Assembly (NCBI RefSeq): GCF_027942865.1
Contig: NC_134526.1
Location: 8,598,784-8,662,783 of the forward strand
Source: Odontesthes bonariensis
Taxonomy: Eukaryota > Chordata > Actinopteri > Atheriniformes > Atherinopsidae
Reading direction: 5' to 3'
Length of the DNA: 64,000 bases
The notes under the pieces are model-generated. The model did not search any database. It was not told the DNA's origin and saw only the letters and a list, made by a program, of their open reading frames with translations. The first letter of the stretch is position 1; every line of letters starts with the position of its first letter. This document shows, one piece after another, positions 48,954-61,873 of this stretch. Made by a program: the position numbers and the translations under genes.

Positions 48954-49021
48954 ATTGGCTGTTTTGTGGCGTTACGTTTCTTAGTGGGCGGGACTTTGCG
49001 TTAGCCGGAAGTATGACGTAA
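48954..49021 (+). promoter_or_regulatory. tbc1d17 core promoter elements
   Basis: In 68 bp: an inverted CCAAT box (ATTGG, 48954), a GC box (GGGCGGGAC, 48986), an ETS core (GCCGGAAGT, 49004) and a CRE-like TGACGTAA (49014). No TATA box. The cluster ends 45 bp before the chosen ATG at 49066, fitting a compact housekeeping promoter. Confidence 0.65.
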
Positions 49022-49065
49022 CATTTGTTATGGAAAAACGGAGCAGCCAAACAAGCGAAAGAAAA

Positions 49066-52000
49066 ATGGAGGAAATCGTAGAGGATTACAAGGTATTCTC
49101 ATTTCTGTGTTTCATTTTCTGTTTTAACTCGAACTGTTTTTGTTCATAAGTGTCGGTCACCTGATGGTGGAATACAGAGTCAAACTTCTTAAGCTCGCTG
49201 TTAGCTGATGCTAAAGCTAGTTTTCGGTTGTCAATAACGTTCAATACAGTAAATCCGGACATTGTCAGCTTTACGTTGTCATCTGGCTACAAATAAGAGG
49301 TCTGATTTTGTCGTGTATATCTATATGTGTAATTATATATACACAATAGCTTGCTGACAAAGTAGTTCGATCAACATATAAAAGTCTACATAAGTTTCCC
49401 AGTCGGATAGATAGACTGGTTTTCACCCACCGACCTGATAAACGGGTCACCCCATAATCATGTGATACGACGGTGTCATAGGCGCTTTGTCTTATGATCA
49501 TACCTGTTACAGCTACACGTTAGCCGTCTGAGGGGACATTGTATGCTCAGACTTGTTATATTTTTTGTTGCCATTCATGCCGGAAAGTCGAGACATAAAA
49601 AGTTGTTTTTTTCTAGCTTCTGTCATCTGTCAGTTTGAAATCATACTTGGCACTTTCACTGTTTTGATGAAAATATCGAGAAAATAGTCGTCAACTGAAA
49701 CCCTTATTGATACAGTTATCGTAGCCATTACAAATGATATGTTAATTTTGGCTTCTTCGTATGTGTGTGTGTGTGTGGCATCATTATCTCTTCAGCTCAT
49801 ATTTGAGAAGGAGGGGGTGTATCTCCACACAAACGCCAAGAGGAGCAACCAGGACACCTCCATCCCAGGGTTCATCCGAGTTGTGGAGCGGGTAAGCAAA
49901 TTTGTGCTTGCCAGGTCTGCTCAAACACAAATAATAATTTAAAAAAAATCATAAAATCACAGGAGTAGCTATCAGATCAACTGAAGTTCACTTATAAAGG
50001 ATATTTAAAACAACCAGAGTTGACCAAAGTGTAGTACACAACATTATCGCACAACAAACAGTGCAGGATAAGCAGTGACTACATCTTATATGATGATTAT
50101 ATCCGTTGATACGAATGATAGCAAACAGAGTAAAACCTAGTGATGAAATTAGTTCCTAAAATAAATTGAAGGCAAAAATACCTCATTCACTAAACCCGTT
50201 GAATTTAGTTAAAAGCCAAGGAGAACAAATATGTCTTCAGTTGGGAAGTATTACACAGCTTTGAAGCCACTTCTGGAAAGACATGATTTGCCACACTAAC
50301 TGATCTTGATCAGGGAACAGCTAGAAACTGTTTTTGGGAGCATCTAAGAGGTTCAGGAAATGCCCTCAGGTGTCACCCTTTAAAAAACCTTTAAAAATTA
50401 AAGAATTTTAGAATTAGTTCTGTATTTAACTGCAAGCCAGTTTGGAGATGTTAGAACAGAGGTGAAACTATCCCTTTCTGGTTCAGTTGGGAGTTTGGCT
50501 GCAGATGAGACAACAGAGACTGGCTGATACCCAAGTTGCAAAAATCCAGAATTGAGGTGAAGAAGAGAACGTTGTGATAACTGCCTTCATGTCATTGGCA
50601 GAAAGGATGGATTTCAGAAAAACAGAGTTTCACTGTTCGTCAAGCTAACCATCTGTTTTTCAGGCCGGGCTGCCAGCTTTAGAGTGGAGCCCACTGGAGG
50701 ATGATGGTCACAATGCTCCTGCTGTACTTTACACCAAAAAGGTTCGCAAACATTTGCTTATGACTTGCAAAAAAATATTCCGTATTTGTGTTTATCGTGA
50801 AGCGAAATGTGCTTCTCACTGATTGGTTTCTTCCCGACTAGGATGGTGAAGGAGGGGAGGAGGACACAAAATTTGACCCTGGATATGAACCGGACTGGGC
50901 GGTTATCAGCACCGTGAAGAAAGACCGTGAGCACGTCCCTGTGAAAGATTCGACTGCAGGTCAGGCTTCGAGCTGTTTTGGAAAACATTTACATGCAGAA
51001 AAGATGTGAAACCCAAATATCTTGTTTTCTCTTGCAGGTCAGTGGGCTTTCAGTCTGCCTCTGTCAGAGCTCTACTCTCTTCGGAGGGCCCGCTTCTCCT
51101 TGGGCCGAAACTTTTTGGTGCTGACCAGCAGAGGTGGGCACCCACTGCCTCCCCTGCACTTCCACAGAGGAGGAACCAGGGAGCTGCTCAGGGCACTGCA
51201 ACGTTACATCATCCTGGACCAGTGAGTGTGACAGATTTTAGTAGCAGTTTCTGGCCCGTTGTCACTGTTAGCGTGTCAGAATACATCTCATGTTGGTTCA
51301 TGTTACTGTAAATTTAAAGTCTGCATCTTTGTTTACGCATAACTCTCAGTCCCCTTCAACTTGTGCAGAACACTGCTGCCCGTCTTTTAACCAACACCAA
51401 CAGACGTGTGCACATCACTCCTGTTCTTAACTCCCTCCATTGGCTTCCTGTCCTTTATAGAATTGATTTTAAACTTTTAATGTTTGTTTTTAAAGCTCTT
51501 AACGGCCTCGCCCCATATATTTATCTGAGCTTTTAACAGTCCGCAATCCTGGTAGAGCTCTAAGGTCAACAAATCAGTTTTTGCTGGAAGTGCCCAGGTC
51601 AGAATACAAACACTGGGGTGACCGAGCCTTTTCTGTCGCTGTCCCCAGGCTCTGGAATAAGCTCCCAGTCGAGCTGCGTCTTATTTCTGACCTGGGCCTC
51701 TTCAGATCTGGGCTAAAAACCTACTTATTTAGGATTGCTTTTAATACCCAGTAGTATGATGACACTTTTATCTTATTTTATCTTATTTGATTTTGTTGTA
51801 TTTTATTGCTTTCACTGTTCTTTTATTGTTTTCATTTGTTTTTACTTATTTGTCTCTTTATTTATTACCTGTTGCAAAGCACTTTGGCACATCGTAATGA
51901 TTGTCTGTAAAGGGCTGTATAAATAAAGAACATTTACATTTACATAACACGAGCGGCAAAGACCTCACAAGGTGTCTGTTGTTCTCATCAGGTCACCAGT

Positions 52001-54567
52001 TGATGGGCGGCTCTTCCTCGCCTACCCTCATGACTCAGGTGCTCTCTCTCAGTCCTTCGATAAGCTGCAACTCCTTGATGATGGAGGCTCGGATCTTGTT
52101 TCGGTAATTTTAGAAAATAGGGAGGTTTTTGAGTCTTGTGTTTCTCAATTATTCATTTCTAAACTTCATTAGCTGCATGAAATATAAATTTTGGAGCTAT
52201 TTTGAACTTTTTAGTATAAATATGAACCTCTATCTACCCAACAAAGTAAATTAAATTTGGATCAACACTATTTATAGTTAGTGAAAAATAATATTCTTGT
52301 TTGTAATTCTGCTTTTGTCCCACTTGAATAGCGATTTATTCAGGACCCATATGCCACAACATTTGGTGGATTCTCCAAAGTCACTAATTTCTTCAAGGCA
52401 GCACTTCGACCTCCCGATTCCCCGGCCCACTTCCGGACTGCTCAGGATCCCAGTCTGCATTCACAGCCCGATGATGAGCCCGGATTTGAAGTCATCACCT
52501 GTGTAAGTGCATTAAAAGAGACTGGTTTTGGAACCCAGTGGTGTCTAATAGATGCAGCTTACAGACTGTTTTTGTTAATATTTGAGATTCTTTTCCTCTC
52601 TGGGCATGCAGCTCGGTCCCCGACCTGATGTAACCAGAGGACAGCCTCTGAACAAATGGGAAGAGTTTCTAGATTCAGAGGGCCGAGTGAAGAACCCAGA
52701 GAAGATCAACGAACTCGTGTTCAGAGGGGTAGGATAGTAAAATGAGTAACAGTACATCCTCTCTGTGAAACACCTGCACTCTCTAACATGGGCATTTTTT
52801 TCATGCTATTCTTGTACCTTGCAGGGCATCACACCACCACTAAGGAAAGAAATATGGAAGTTTCTCCTTGGTTTTTATCCATGGAACAGCACAGCAAAGG
52901 AAAGAGAAGACATTCTTCGGGTCAAAACGTAACAGCTTTTATTCCTACACACACCTACACCCTCTTTGATGATTTGGTTTACTCACTTTCTTGCTTGTTG
53001 GCTTTCTCTTCTAACTCTCAACAGGAGTGCATGTTTTTCCCAAAATGTTGGACAACTCTTTTAAGCTAGTCAGCTGCTTTATGTTCCTCTGTGTCCACAG
53101 TGATGAGTACTTCAGAATGAAAGTGCAGTGGAAGTCAGTCAGTGAAGAACAAGAGATGAGGAACTCCCTCCTCAGGGGATACAGGAGCCTGATTGGTCAG
53201 CTTTGCAATCTGTCAAAAAACACGAGATGTGTTCATCATTTCAGTCAGCTGCGTGTCAGATGTGCAGCAGATGTTGAACTTTCTTTGTTCTGTCGTGACA
53301 GAGAGGGACGTCAGCAGGACGGACAGAAACAACACCTTCTTCTCTGGAAACGACAATCCGGGATTGACTCTGCTTCATGATGTGCTGATGACCTACTGCA
53401 TGTACAACTTTGATCTTGGTGCGTATGTACGTAACGCAAAGGCCACCGAGGTGCGTTAGCTGCATTTTAGAGTGATCGTGCGTTAGTATAGTTTCCCTTT
53501 CATGAAATCCTGCGTAGTTTCTGAAACAGGATGTAACAAGAAATGAGTAAGGCAATGACAGTCAGCAAATACATAAATGATTTAATCAATTGCAGTTGTG
53601 CATGAAGCTTAACATTAAGGTTTAATAGTGTAGGGTTTGTCAAAAACCGAGATCACAAAGGGCTTTACAAGGAAAACAGAACATTGGGGTTATTTGTGCA
53701 TTTCACACGTACATAAAACAGCATTAATTCACACATAAATACTCACATATTGACAAATTGATCTAAAAATGATGAAGTAATGTACTTTTCAGATGACATC
53801 CTGAGAGAGGAAGAGCATTAAACCAACAACAATTTGAGATTTTATCCCTATTTTGGATTTCTGATTTAAGATACTAGTTTGTCAGATCAGTCATTGCAAA
53901 TAAATGATTTTCCCTTCATCATACATGTGAGCAGGTTGTACCCTGGCCTTGTCAGTGTGTATGCAGATGTATGAGGTCACAGCAGAGACACACACAAGAG
54001 CAGGATGCAGCAGCAAAGACCTGCAGTATAAACCTGTATCGTAACATTTGGTGACTTTTTCTTTCCAAGTTCTAAAGGTTTCAAGCTGTTTGGTTCCATC
54101 ACAGCAACTGAAGTTAATCTTTTTTTCTTTTATCTTAATTTCTCTTTTTTTTTTCTATGCGCTCTGAGTGGGTAAAGATTTTCTCTGACACTTCATGTCC
54201 TTTTCCTTTGGTCCAGGTTATGTTCAGGGGATGAGTGACCTACTTTCTCCAATCCTGTTTGTTACCCAGAATGAAGTGGAGTCCTTCTGGTGTCTGACAG
54301 GCTTCATGGAGCTGGTGGTTAGTGAAAATTTCTCTGTTCACCATAAATCTACGCTCTCTGAGTTTCAGCACAAAGCAGGTTAGATTTTGAATGTTTCTCG
54401 CTATATACATACAGTATGTATATATATATATATATATATATATTAGGGTTGTCAAAGTTAAAAAGTTAACATAAATTCCTCTCAATGCCACAGATTTTGT
54501 TGATGCAGATTAACGTAGGCATGTTCTGTGAATGTGACCCTTGGTCCTCAGAATATAGAAACAAATT

Positions 54568-54620
<53 letters not shown>

Positions 54621-57013
54621 CAGATGGATAGATTACTAATTTCTTACATTGAATTTAGTTTAGTGAAGTTTACATTTTTTATAAAGTAAGGGATCTGGGG
54701 GCAGCAGTAAAATAAAACCTATGATAAACAAGTCTTTTTTTCTCTCTGCAGCATCAGAACTTTGAAGAGTCTCAGGAGGCCATGAAGCAGCAGCTCCTTC
54801 AACTCAGCGCCTTGCTGAAGGCTCTGGACCCAGAGCTATGTGACTTCCTGGGTTAGTCAGCTTATATTCAGCCAGTCAGACTGAATGAGAGTAAAATAAA
54901 CCCTGATGAGCCCTGAGGCAAAGCTGGGCGTCCGCAGGCTTCTGTATATTCTGTTTATCATAAAAATATAAAACACTTCCTTTTTGTTTGGTGCAGACTC
55001 GCAGGACAGCGGTTCACTCTGCTTCTGTTTCCGCTGGCTGCTCATCTGGTTCAAGAGAGAGTTTTCCTTTGAGGACATCCTCATCTTGTGGGAGGTTAGT
55101 GCTTTTTTTCACTGCATTTTTATACAACACGACCGCCGAAAGCAAATATGTAATGCAACTGCTTGGATGCTGTATTCCAAAAGTTGACATTCAGTGTTGT
55201 TTTTGGCTTCATGATGAACGGATGTTTTCTAACATCCTGTTTCCTGCCTCAGGTCCTCTGGACTCGTCTTCCTTGTGACAACTTCCATCTGCTGATCGCC
55301 TGTTCAATCCTCCAATCCCAGAGAGGGGAGTTGATTGGCTCGGACCACGACTTCAACACTATTCTGAAGGTATGTGTACGTGTGACGGGACCTCAGATTA
55401 CAGTTACTTTATAGCTAAACATACCCATTTTATTTTTCTTCACCCTGACTGATCTGCAGCACATCAATGAGCTGACAATGAGACTGGACCTGCAGAGTAT
55501 TCTGTGTGGGGCGGAGGCCATCTACCTGCAGCTGGTTCAATGCAAGGTAAGTCCTGCTTCACACCTCACCATTCAGCGTTCCATCTGTGGAATATTTCAG
55601 CCTAGGCTCTAAAAAGTTGTGCATCCTTCCTGCCAAGCCTGCACGTCAAAATAATAATCCCCGAACCCTTATCGGCACCAATTTCCCAAACAATAAATAA
55701 CACTGACTTTCTTAAAGAAGTAACAGGCCCTGCATCTGTTTTTAGGACTCATTGTAGACTGAATGCATCATCAAGAAATTACGTTTTAATCAAAAACTAA
55801 CAGTCAGACATTTGTATGTATGTGACAGATATGCATCATTCTTTAAACCATTCAATCATTTTATACATCCAGTGTCTGTGGAGGGAAGGCCTCACGCTCT
55901 AATGTAATGTAATGTAATGTATACTTGATCAACTGCACATATTTCTTACTCACATTTCATTTGTAAAGACCAGCGTGGGAAATCTGATACCAGATTTCGC
56001 AGCTTGTCATTTTAGGATATTTTAGATGATAGTTTGCAGCTGAGACGTTGCTGGATTTTTACTTTGGCAACACAGCCAGTTAAAGAGTGTTTGAAGCGTG
56101 TTTTAGGGGTGGCTCTGCTTTAAAAAGTGCAGCATAAATGAGAATAGTTTCTTTGTTCACGAAGCCCCTCAGTGTCAGTGTGGCTTATGTGGGAAATGAA
56201 GACTATTCATTTTCCTGCCAGCTGGTGATCATGGAAAACTTTGTTTTTTTTCGATGATGCAAGTGATGACATCATATATCTGAGGAGTGAAAATGAGAAA
56301 AATGAAAGAATTGCATTTCTTATGCAGTGTTTTATCAGATATTTGTACTCGGAAGGCGAGATCAACATGTAAAGTTTCTTCAGACCACTTTTTGTCGCTC
56401 TTTATTCTTTGTCTGAGTTCAGATAATTTTTCTCCAGATGTTTCTGGTGGATTCACCTGAAATGTGGTTTTAAGCCTATCAAAATGATCTGTCTTTGACA
56501 CAAGTCTGACGAACTGATACAGGATTGTGTTGCAGAGCTTCTTGTTTTCCTCTTCCGCTTACACATGAATAACTGAAAATAGAGGAACATATCACTTCCT
56601 GTGTTCTTGTTGTGTTATATTACAGAGTTCTTTGTGGTAATTATTTATGACCCTTTCATTCTGTCAGTGCATAGTCCCTCCCTCTTTGTTCTTTTAATTT
56701 TTCATAAAATAACATTTAGATCTGTACTTTACGTCAAACTCAAAACAATTGCCGAAACGGGGTGGAAACCTTGATTAAGCAGCAGGCCTTGTGTAAATGT
56801 AGCCATGTAACTTCATACTTTACTCTCTCTGTCCTCCGCTGTCTGCCTCAGGAGCTTCCTCTCCAAGTGCAGCGGGTTCTGGGCCTCTACGTCCCGTCCA
56901 GCTCCGAGGAGGACAGCCCAGACTCACAGGCCAGTGAGATGCAACGCCTCCTCAGCCAGCCACAGGCAGGAGCTGCCTCTTCAGATCTAACACATGTTCC
57001 CAGCTATCCTTAG
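49066..57013 (+). CDS. tbc1d17: TBC1 domain family member 17, Rab GTPase-activating protein
   Basis: A Rab-GAP of the TBC1D15/17 group, linked in mammals to endosome recycling and autophagy. Seventeen exons join in phase, the first at 49066-49092 and the last at 56852-57013, for 627 residues (human 648). Residues 1 to about 260 are the PH-like Rab-binding region (LIFEKEGVYLHT, FSLPLSELYSLRRARFSLG). The TBC domain covers about 300-520, starting GITPPLRKEIWKFLLG. Both catalytic fingers are intact: arginine in IERDVSRTDR and glutamine in YVQGMSDLL. CFRWLLIWFKREF, which follows, is typical of the family. The tail is Ser/Gln-rich and short. An in-frame ATG at 49030 exists, but 49066 aligns with the human start and leaves room for the promoter. 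tbc1d17 is chosen over tbc1d15 mainly because akt1s1 is its divergent neighbour. Confidence 0.93.
51335..51946 (+). mobile_element. L2-type LINE, 3' end of ORF2, in a tbc1d17 intron
   Basis: The plus strand reads the conserved carboxy-terminal tail of L2/CR1-type ORF2: QLVQNTAARLLTNTN, HITPVLNSLHWLPVLYRIDF, then, after a frame break, WGDRAFSVAVPRLWNKLPVEL and LKTYLFR. A short 3' UTR follows, ending GGGCTGTATAAATAAAGAAC and (ATTTAC) units. It is 5'-truncated like most LINE copies, lies between coding exons 5 and 6, and is in the sense orientation. Confidence 0.88.
54417..54443. repeat. (TA)n microsatellite
   Basis: About 27 bp of TA units in the tbc1d17 intron after coding exon 12. Confidence 0.95.
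54567..54634. repeat. (ATAG)n microsatellite
   Basis: About 15 ATAG/GATA units in the same tbc1d17 intron, with CAGATGG variants at the 3' end. Confidence 0.95.
55900..55920. repeat. (TAATG)4 short tandem repeat
   Basis: Four copies of a 5-bp unit in the last tbc1d17 intron. Confidence 0.85.
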
Positions 57014-57618
57014 ATCTGTAGGTCAGCTGGTTGAATGACATTTATCATGAAATGTATTGAAGATATTTATAAATGAAGTATATCCAAGAAGGAATGGAAT
57101 TTGGTGAAGACTGTTGTTATGACTTGTCAGAGGCAGGGGGCACCGTTGAGGTTATTTTTCTTTTAATGTGAGTCCATGAATGTTAAAATCCAGGATGTCT
57201 GAACAGTGTAGCCGTACTTGCAGTGGTGCTTTTCTGTGTGTATCCTCCTTTTTCTTCACAGCTTGGCTTTTGTTGACACGACCCGTGTCTCTGCCGTTCT
57301 TTTTCTTCTGTATCCTCCCTTTGCTGCTGCTGTTAGAATAACCCTAAATCTGTAATCCTCCGTTTGTCCCTGGCATACTATCAGTGGGTTTTTCTGTCTG
57401 TCTGTTTGTCTCGTGGTCATACCCCTCCACTGTATCTGAAAGGGAAGGAGATGAAAGGTAAACTCACTGGCAGCGCCATGTTAGTACTTTATGATGCCAT
57501 TCCAGCCCTATGCAAAGTTTTTGCATGCCTTATGGTTTTTACATGCTGCGCAGTAACGTTTTATGCCTTGTATTTATCTGTATTATGTAAAACCATTTTC
57601 ATCTGCAAATTATTACCA

Positions 57619-57624
57619 AATAAA
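57619..57624 (+). terminator. Possible tbc1d17 polyadenylation signal
   Basis: AATAAA, 606 bp after the stop codon. It is the first canonical signal I see on this strand; an earlier noncanonical signal cannot be excluded. Confidence 0.5.
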
Positions 57625-57814
57625 TGTATAAATCTTACCAAATCATGTATTCAAATGTGTACATCTCTTACTCATCTTTTGTTTTAGGAACGATACATCT
57701 TGTCTTTTTCAGTAACGGCTGTTTGTTTATTAGAAAGTAGCATATATTATGCATGCTGCATTCTCCCTCTAGCCTCTTTTTAGCTTGTGTTATTTTATTT
57801 ATTGTGTTTTTAAT

Positions 57815-57898
57815 GTGTTGTAAAGTGTCCTTGAGTGTTGAGAAAGGCGCTTTTTAAAAAAAAAAAATGAAATATATATTATATTATTATTATTATAT
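57815..57898 (+). mobile_element. LINE 3' tail
   Basis: TTGTAAAGTGTCCTTGAGTG, then TTGAGAAAGGCGCTTTTTAA and an A-rich (ATT)n end: the usual 3' end of fish L2-type LINEs. The body is not preserved. Confidence 0.65.
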
Positions 57899-58537
57899 TT
57901 CACAACAAAACCAAAGATTGGAGTAGCATCAGAACCTGAGTACAGAACTGTGCAGCAACAGTTTCTTATTGTTTCATCACAGGTTTTGTCAATTTTCCTA
58001 CAACCCCCAGATTGTTTGTGTCCCGACTAATAGTAATGTAAATAAGTTCCTTTTACATCAGTAAAAGCTGCTCACACATCGATGCTTCAGTATTAACAGT
58101 CTAATACTATCACTCACGTCGGCCTATTTAATTTTTATTTTGTTTTCGTGCTTTAAGCACAGTTTCTTGACAATACATGAGTACTTAGGGTCAACTATTG
58201 AATGCAGAAGTATTTTCAAATTACTGGGTTAGAATCTTTGGTGAGGATTTGAGCATTTCTTCTGTGTCAAATCTTACAAAGTAACTGGAAAAGTGTCGAA
58301 TGACTAATTGGAATCCAGGTGCAATACAAGCAATACCGCAGAATGTTAAACGTCTGAAATGGATGTTACTCTCCGGTAGGGACAAGGACTTTGTAGATAA
58401 AATGAAACATTTTGTTGAATGAGTTAACATGAGATAAGATATGTCAAAATCAATTAAAGTTGTCAAGAGATATACAAGGAGGACTTTTTCAGCCTAAAAT
58501 CCTTGATGGCTCTTCTTGGACACCATTGTTTAGTTCT

Positions 58538-58590
58538 TGTTGTATTTGGCGCAATATAAATAAAACTGAATTGAATTTAATTGAATTAAA
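58538..58590 (+). mobile_element. L2/CR1-type LINE 3' tail
   Basis: TTGTATTTGGCGCAATATAAATAAAACTG followed by GAATTGAATT units (split here over 58540-58590). It is nearly the same as the tail at 25494-25545, so both come from one LINE family. Confidence 0.7.
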
Positions 58591-58972
58591 ATACAGCAGA
58601 CTGTCAGGACTCAGAGGGTGGATTGCTCCAAGTTCTGGCAGGACAGGAAGGTCCATGGAAAATGAGCCTACATCTGTATTAAGGAGATCGCTTGTATGTA
58701 CTTTAATATGGATCCATATCTGTAAACTATCTGTTTTTGAGATTTTCCAATGAGCATTTTCCTGTGAATTAAAAAAAAATAGTTTCTGAAACTATTTTCT
58801 TCACTGGTTTGGATGCTGTGCTCCTGGAAAGATTTCTGCAAGTAAGTCTGGCCGCATCTGTTATGATGCATAACCATGGCAACGGGAAAGATTTGTGCAT
58901 GTAAGTGCTGCGGATTGAGCTTTCCAAAACCAGTTTTATTAGTCATGTGATGTGCGTGAGTCTTTCCTTTTA

Positions 58973-59012
58973 GAATAGAAATAGAATAGAAATAGAAAAA
59001 TACTTTATTCAA
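58973..59012 (-). mobile_element. LINE 3' tail, minus strand
   Basis: TAGAATAGAAATAGAATAGA followed by AAATACTTTATTC. Read in reverse it gives AATAAAGTATTTTTC and TTCTA repeats, the usual end of another fish LINE family. Confidence 0.55.
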
Positions 59013-61873
59013 ATTAGTATGTGTTATATTTTACTGCTCAGGGAATGCTGCAACATCCTTCGTTATTATAGTCACTTTATTATTAACTAGGGTGACTTTG
59101 CAAGACTCCAAAATTAGACATGATTAAAAGAAAGCTTAAGAAGGAAAACTGTCATCTGAAATCACACCCAGAGAAAGTCATTCTTACAGTAACACTGACT
59201 TGTTGATATAGTGTCTTAACTTGTGAACTGGTTAAACTTTGGCCTCTCACCCCTCCTCCCCCACCAGCCAGCAGGTGTCTATGTAAGGGGAATGGTTGAG
59301 GGGAAAATAGGACCTCTGTTCCCCACCATCCAGGGAAATGAGCTGGAAAATGAGGGGCGGGCAGCCACACCTCCTTCTCAGGACCCGCTGCACTCCTCTT
59401 TTGGCTCGTCAGTGTCTCCTTCCCTCTCGGTGCATGTTGTTTGAATACAGCTGCGGTGTATGAATTTAACAGGCTGCTTAAACAGGCTGACGATCTGTCA
59501 GTCTGTTTCTGCTTCACCCTCCGCCCTCCCTCCCTGGCCACCCCAACCTGACCTCACTTGACTGGTAGAGCCAAACTCACTCACTCCCTCATTCAAACTC
59601 AATCTGCTTTCAGCTCCTTTCAAAGCCTGTTTGATGGCCAAAGGCCTTGTCGACAGCTTTAAACCCAATATTCTCTCGCTAATGCTCCAATCGACTAGGA
59701 TTATGGTCTCGTCATATTGTCATCATGCAGAAAGAGCTCTCTTTGCTGTGAGACCTTGAGATTTGAATCTATGATACTTCATAAAAGATAATGATTTTAC
59801 ATGTTTTATTTTCATTCACTCCACTTTTAAGACACTTGTCACCCATATATCTCACTCTATTACGTTTTGCTCAAGTTTTAATCAAATAGTCAGAAAAAAA
59901 AATCATTGTTTCCATTTATTTCAATCACAAACGAAAGCTCACCAACCTTTATTGGCAAAACTGTGTGTATTTTAAACAAAGAACATTTAAAAAAAAAAAA
60001 AAAAGCTAGTAAAATCATCTGTGAGCAACAGTCCTAAGAAAATAATTTACAAATAAACTCAAAGCAACCGCAAAGAGACTCAAAATAATCACATGTAAAG
60101 GGAGAAAAAAAGCCCACAAAAACACTCAAAATGGTCATGTATGAAGACATAATCCACCCTCTGAGTGATTTAAAACCACAGCTTTTCATTAGTTAGAAAC
60201 TGATAAATGCCTTTTAATTATACTGACCATAAGTCAAACAGCAATATTTGGCCTTGGTTACTCAATGAGTGTCTGTGTAATCAAATGAGATTAGCATGAT
60301 AATTCCATAAATATAGGGATTGAGCTAAATTAAGGGGAGCGTTTTATTCCTAGCTTTCTCTGAGAAGATGCCTGACATTCCTGACTTTGATGGATGGATA
60401 GATAGATGGATTCAGAAGATCCAGAGAAATCTCTGTACATATAAGAGACTCACAAATAAATGGAGCTCTATGAAATGGAAAATGTGAATAAGGAAGCCCC
60501 AAACTCTTCTACAGCAGAAGTTCCGTATCAAACAAGAATAGGAAAGCTTTTCAAACCGAGTTTTATTTTATTTTATTAATTTTCACAAAAACAAACATTT
60601 CAAAATAACTTTTTAAGTTGCTTTTTTTAGTCAAGCTGGTAAAACTGGGTGTCACTTTTATGACGAAAAGTATGAATAATTGATGCTCAGCTGAAAACAA
60701 GTCCCCGGTATCACAGCATGTTGTCGACGCAGCCGTCCATTTAACTCCCATTAGAAACCCAACCTGCTATTGTAGTCCTAAATGTGTGAAAAGCCACCTG
60801 TAATGACTGTCAAATACAATCTGTATCTCCACTGGTGAGTGCGACCCTATTGTGACCGTCACAGGGTTCCCTGGGGAGTGTGTGAAAAGTGTGTCTGCCC
60901 CATGAATGCGTGAAGTGTGCGTTTGTGTGAGGAGCCAGCGAGCAGGCAGAAGGCCAGGGCCTGCTGTCTGACACTGATTTGTAAAGGGAGACAATACGGC
61001 TCATTGACCTGCCCGGCTCCACTGTCTGTTGCACATACCTCGCCCAGCCCTCCCTGGTGGCTCCGTTGCTCTTTAAACACGGGCAGCAGATTGCCACAGG
61101 CACAGGGAGGGGAGGCTGACGGGACACAGGTTGCTTTGACAATGAGAAAAGACAGAGAGAGCCAAAACTTTGATGAACACATTCACAGAGTAAAATGTTT
61201 GCATTTTGGCAGCTTTAGAGTCGGGTCATTCATGTTTCCATCTAATTTGATCATAAAGGGTGAAAAGCTTACGTTTCTAGACTGTGTTAGTAAACAACGT
61301 CTGTAAGTGTCCTTTAATCATCAGTTACCAATTAACCTGTAAACTGCTATTTCATTCATAAATTGACCAATTTATTGTTCAGTTTTTTAATCCTGCACCA
61401 ACTAAGGTTTTATGTAATCCTTTTGAAGATTGTACTGTACTGTTTGTCTTATGAAATGACAGAAATGGTAATGTATGCATATCTCAAAGCCAAGTAATGT
61501 CTGAAAAACTGTTAATTTTTGCCTGCAATCACAATATTTTGCCAGCTGAATGATCTGATTATTCCATTTAATTTTTTTACACCCCCTTCCCCAAAAGAAA
61601 CAGATCATTTTAAAACCTGCAAACTACTGGCTTATTCTATTACAAGGAGAAAAAATCCTATGATGAAGGTATTCATACAGTGAGTTTAAGGCAAATAGTA
61701 AGGTTTAAAGTTATTTATTAGGAAAATAACACAAAAAATTGGATGCTGAAGATATTTCTCTAACACGAGGAAGGATGAATACAAGTATTTGACGTATTTC
61801 CTTCCATGCTCACGTTGTAAACAAACACTCTCATCCCTTTGTCATCCATGCCCATTGTCAGAGTCTGGAGATG

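Larger units (their letters stand above)
45437..49000. other. Region between divergent akt1s1 and tbc1d17
   Basis: Contains the akt1s1 5' UTR and promoter on the minus strand and the tbc1d17 promoter at its right end. A good minus-strand donor (AAAG|GGTGAGTGAAG) near 46290 suggests a noncoding first akt1s1 exon at about 46290-46450. A CpG-rich stretch lies at 46800-46930, with CACGTG at 46855. The rest is AT-rich, with the GATA microsatellite and an unassigned exon-like pair listed separately. Confidence 0.5.

Noticed and set aside
59152-59541. Minus-strand open frame of 129 codons
   Set aside because: Composition is low-complexity (Gly/Gln/Lys patches), with no family likeness and no splice partners.
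60810-61306. Overlapping open frames on both strands of about 110-130 codons
   Set aside because: Frames coexist on both strands because the stretch is GC-richer; none has a domain. Kept only as a possible noncoding element.
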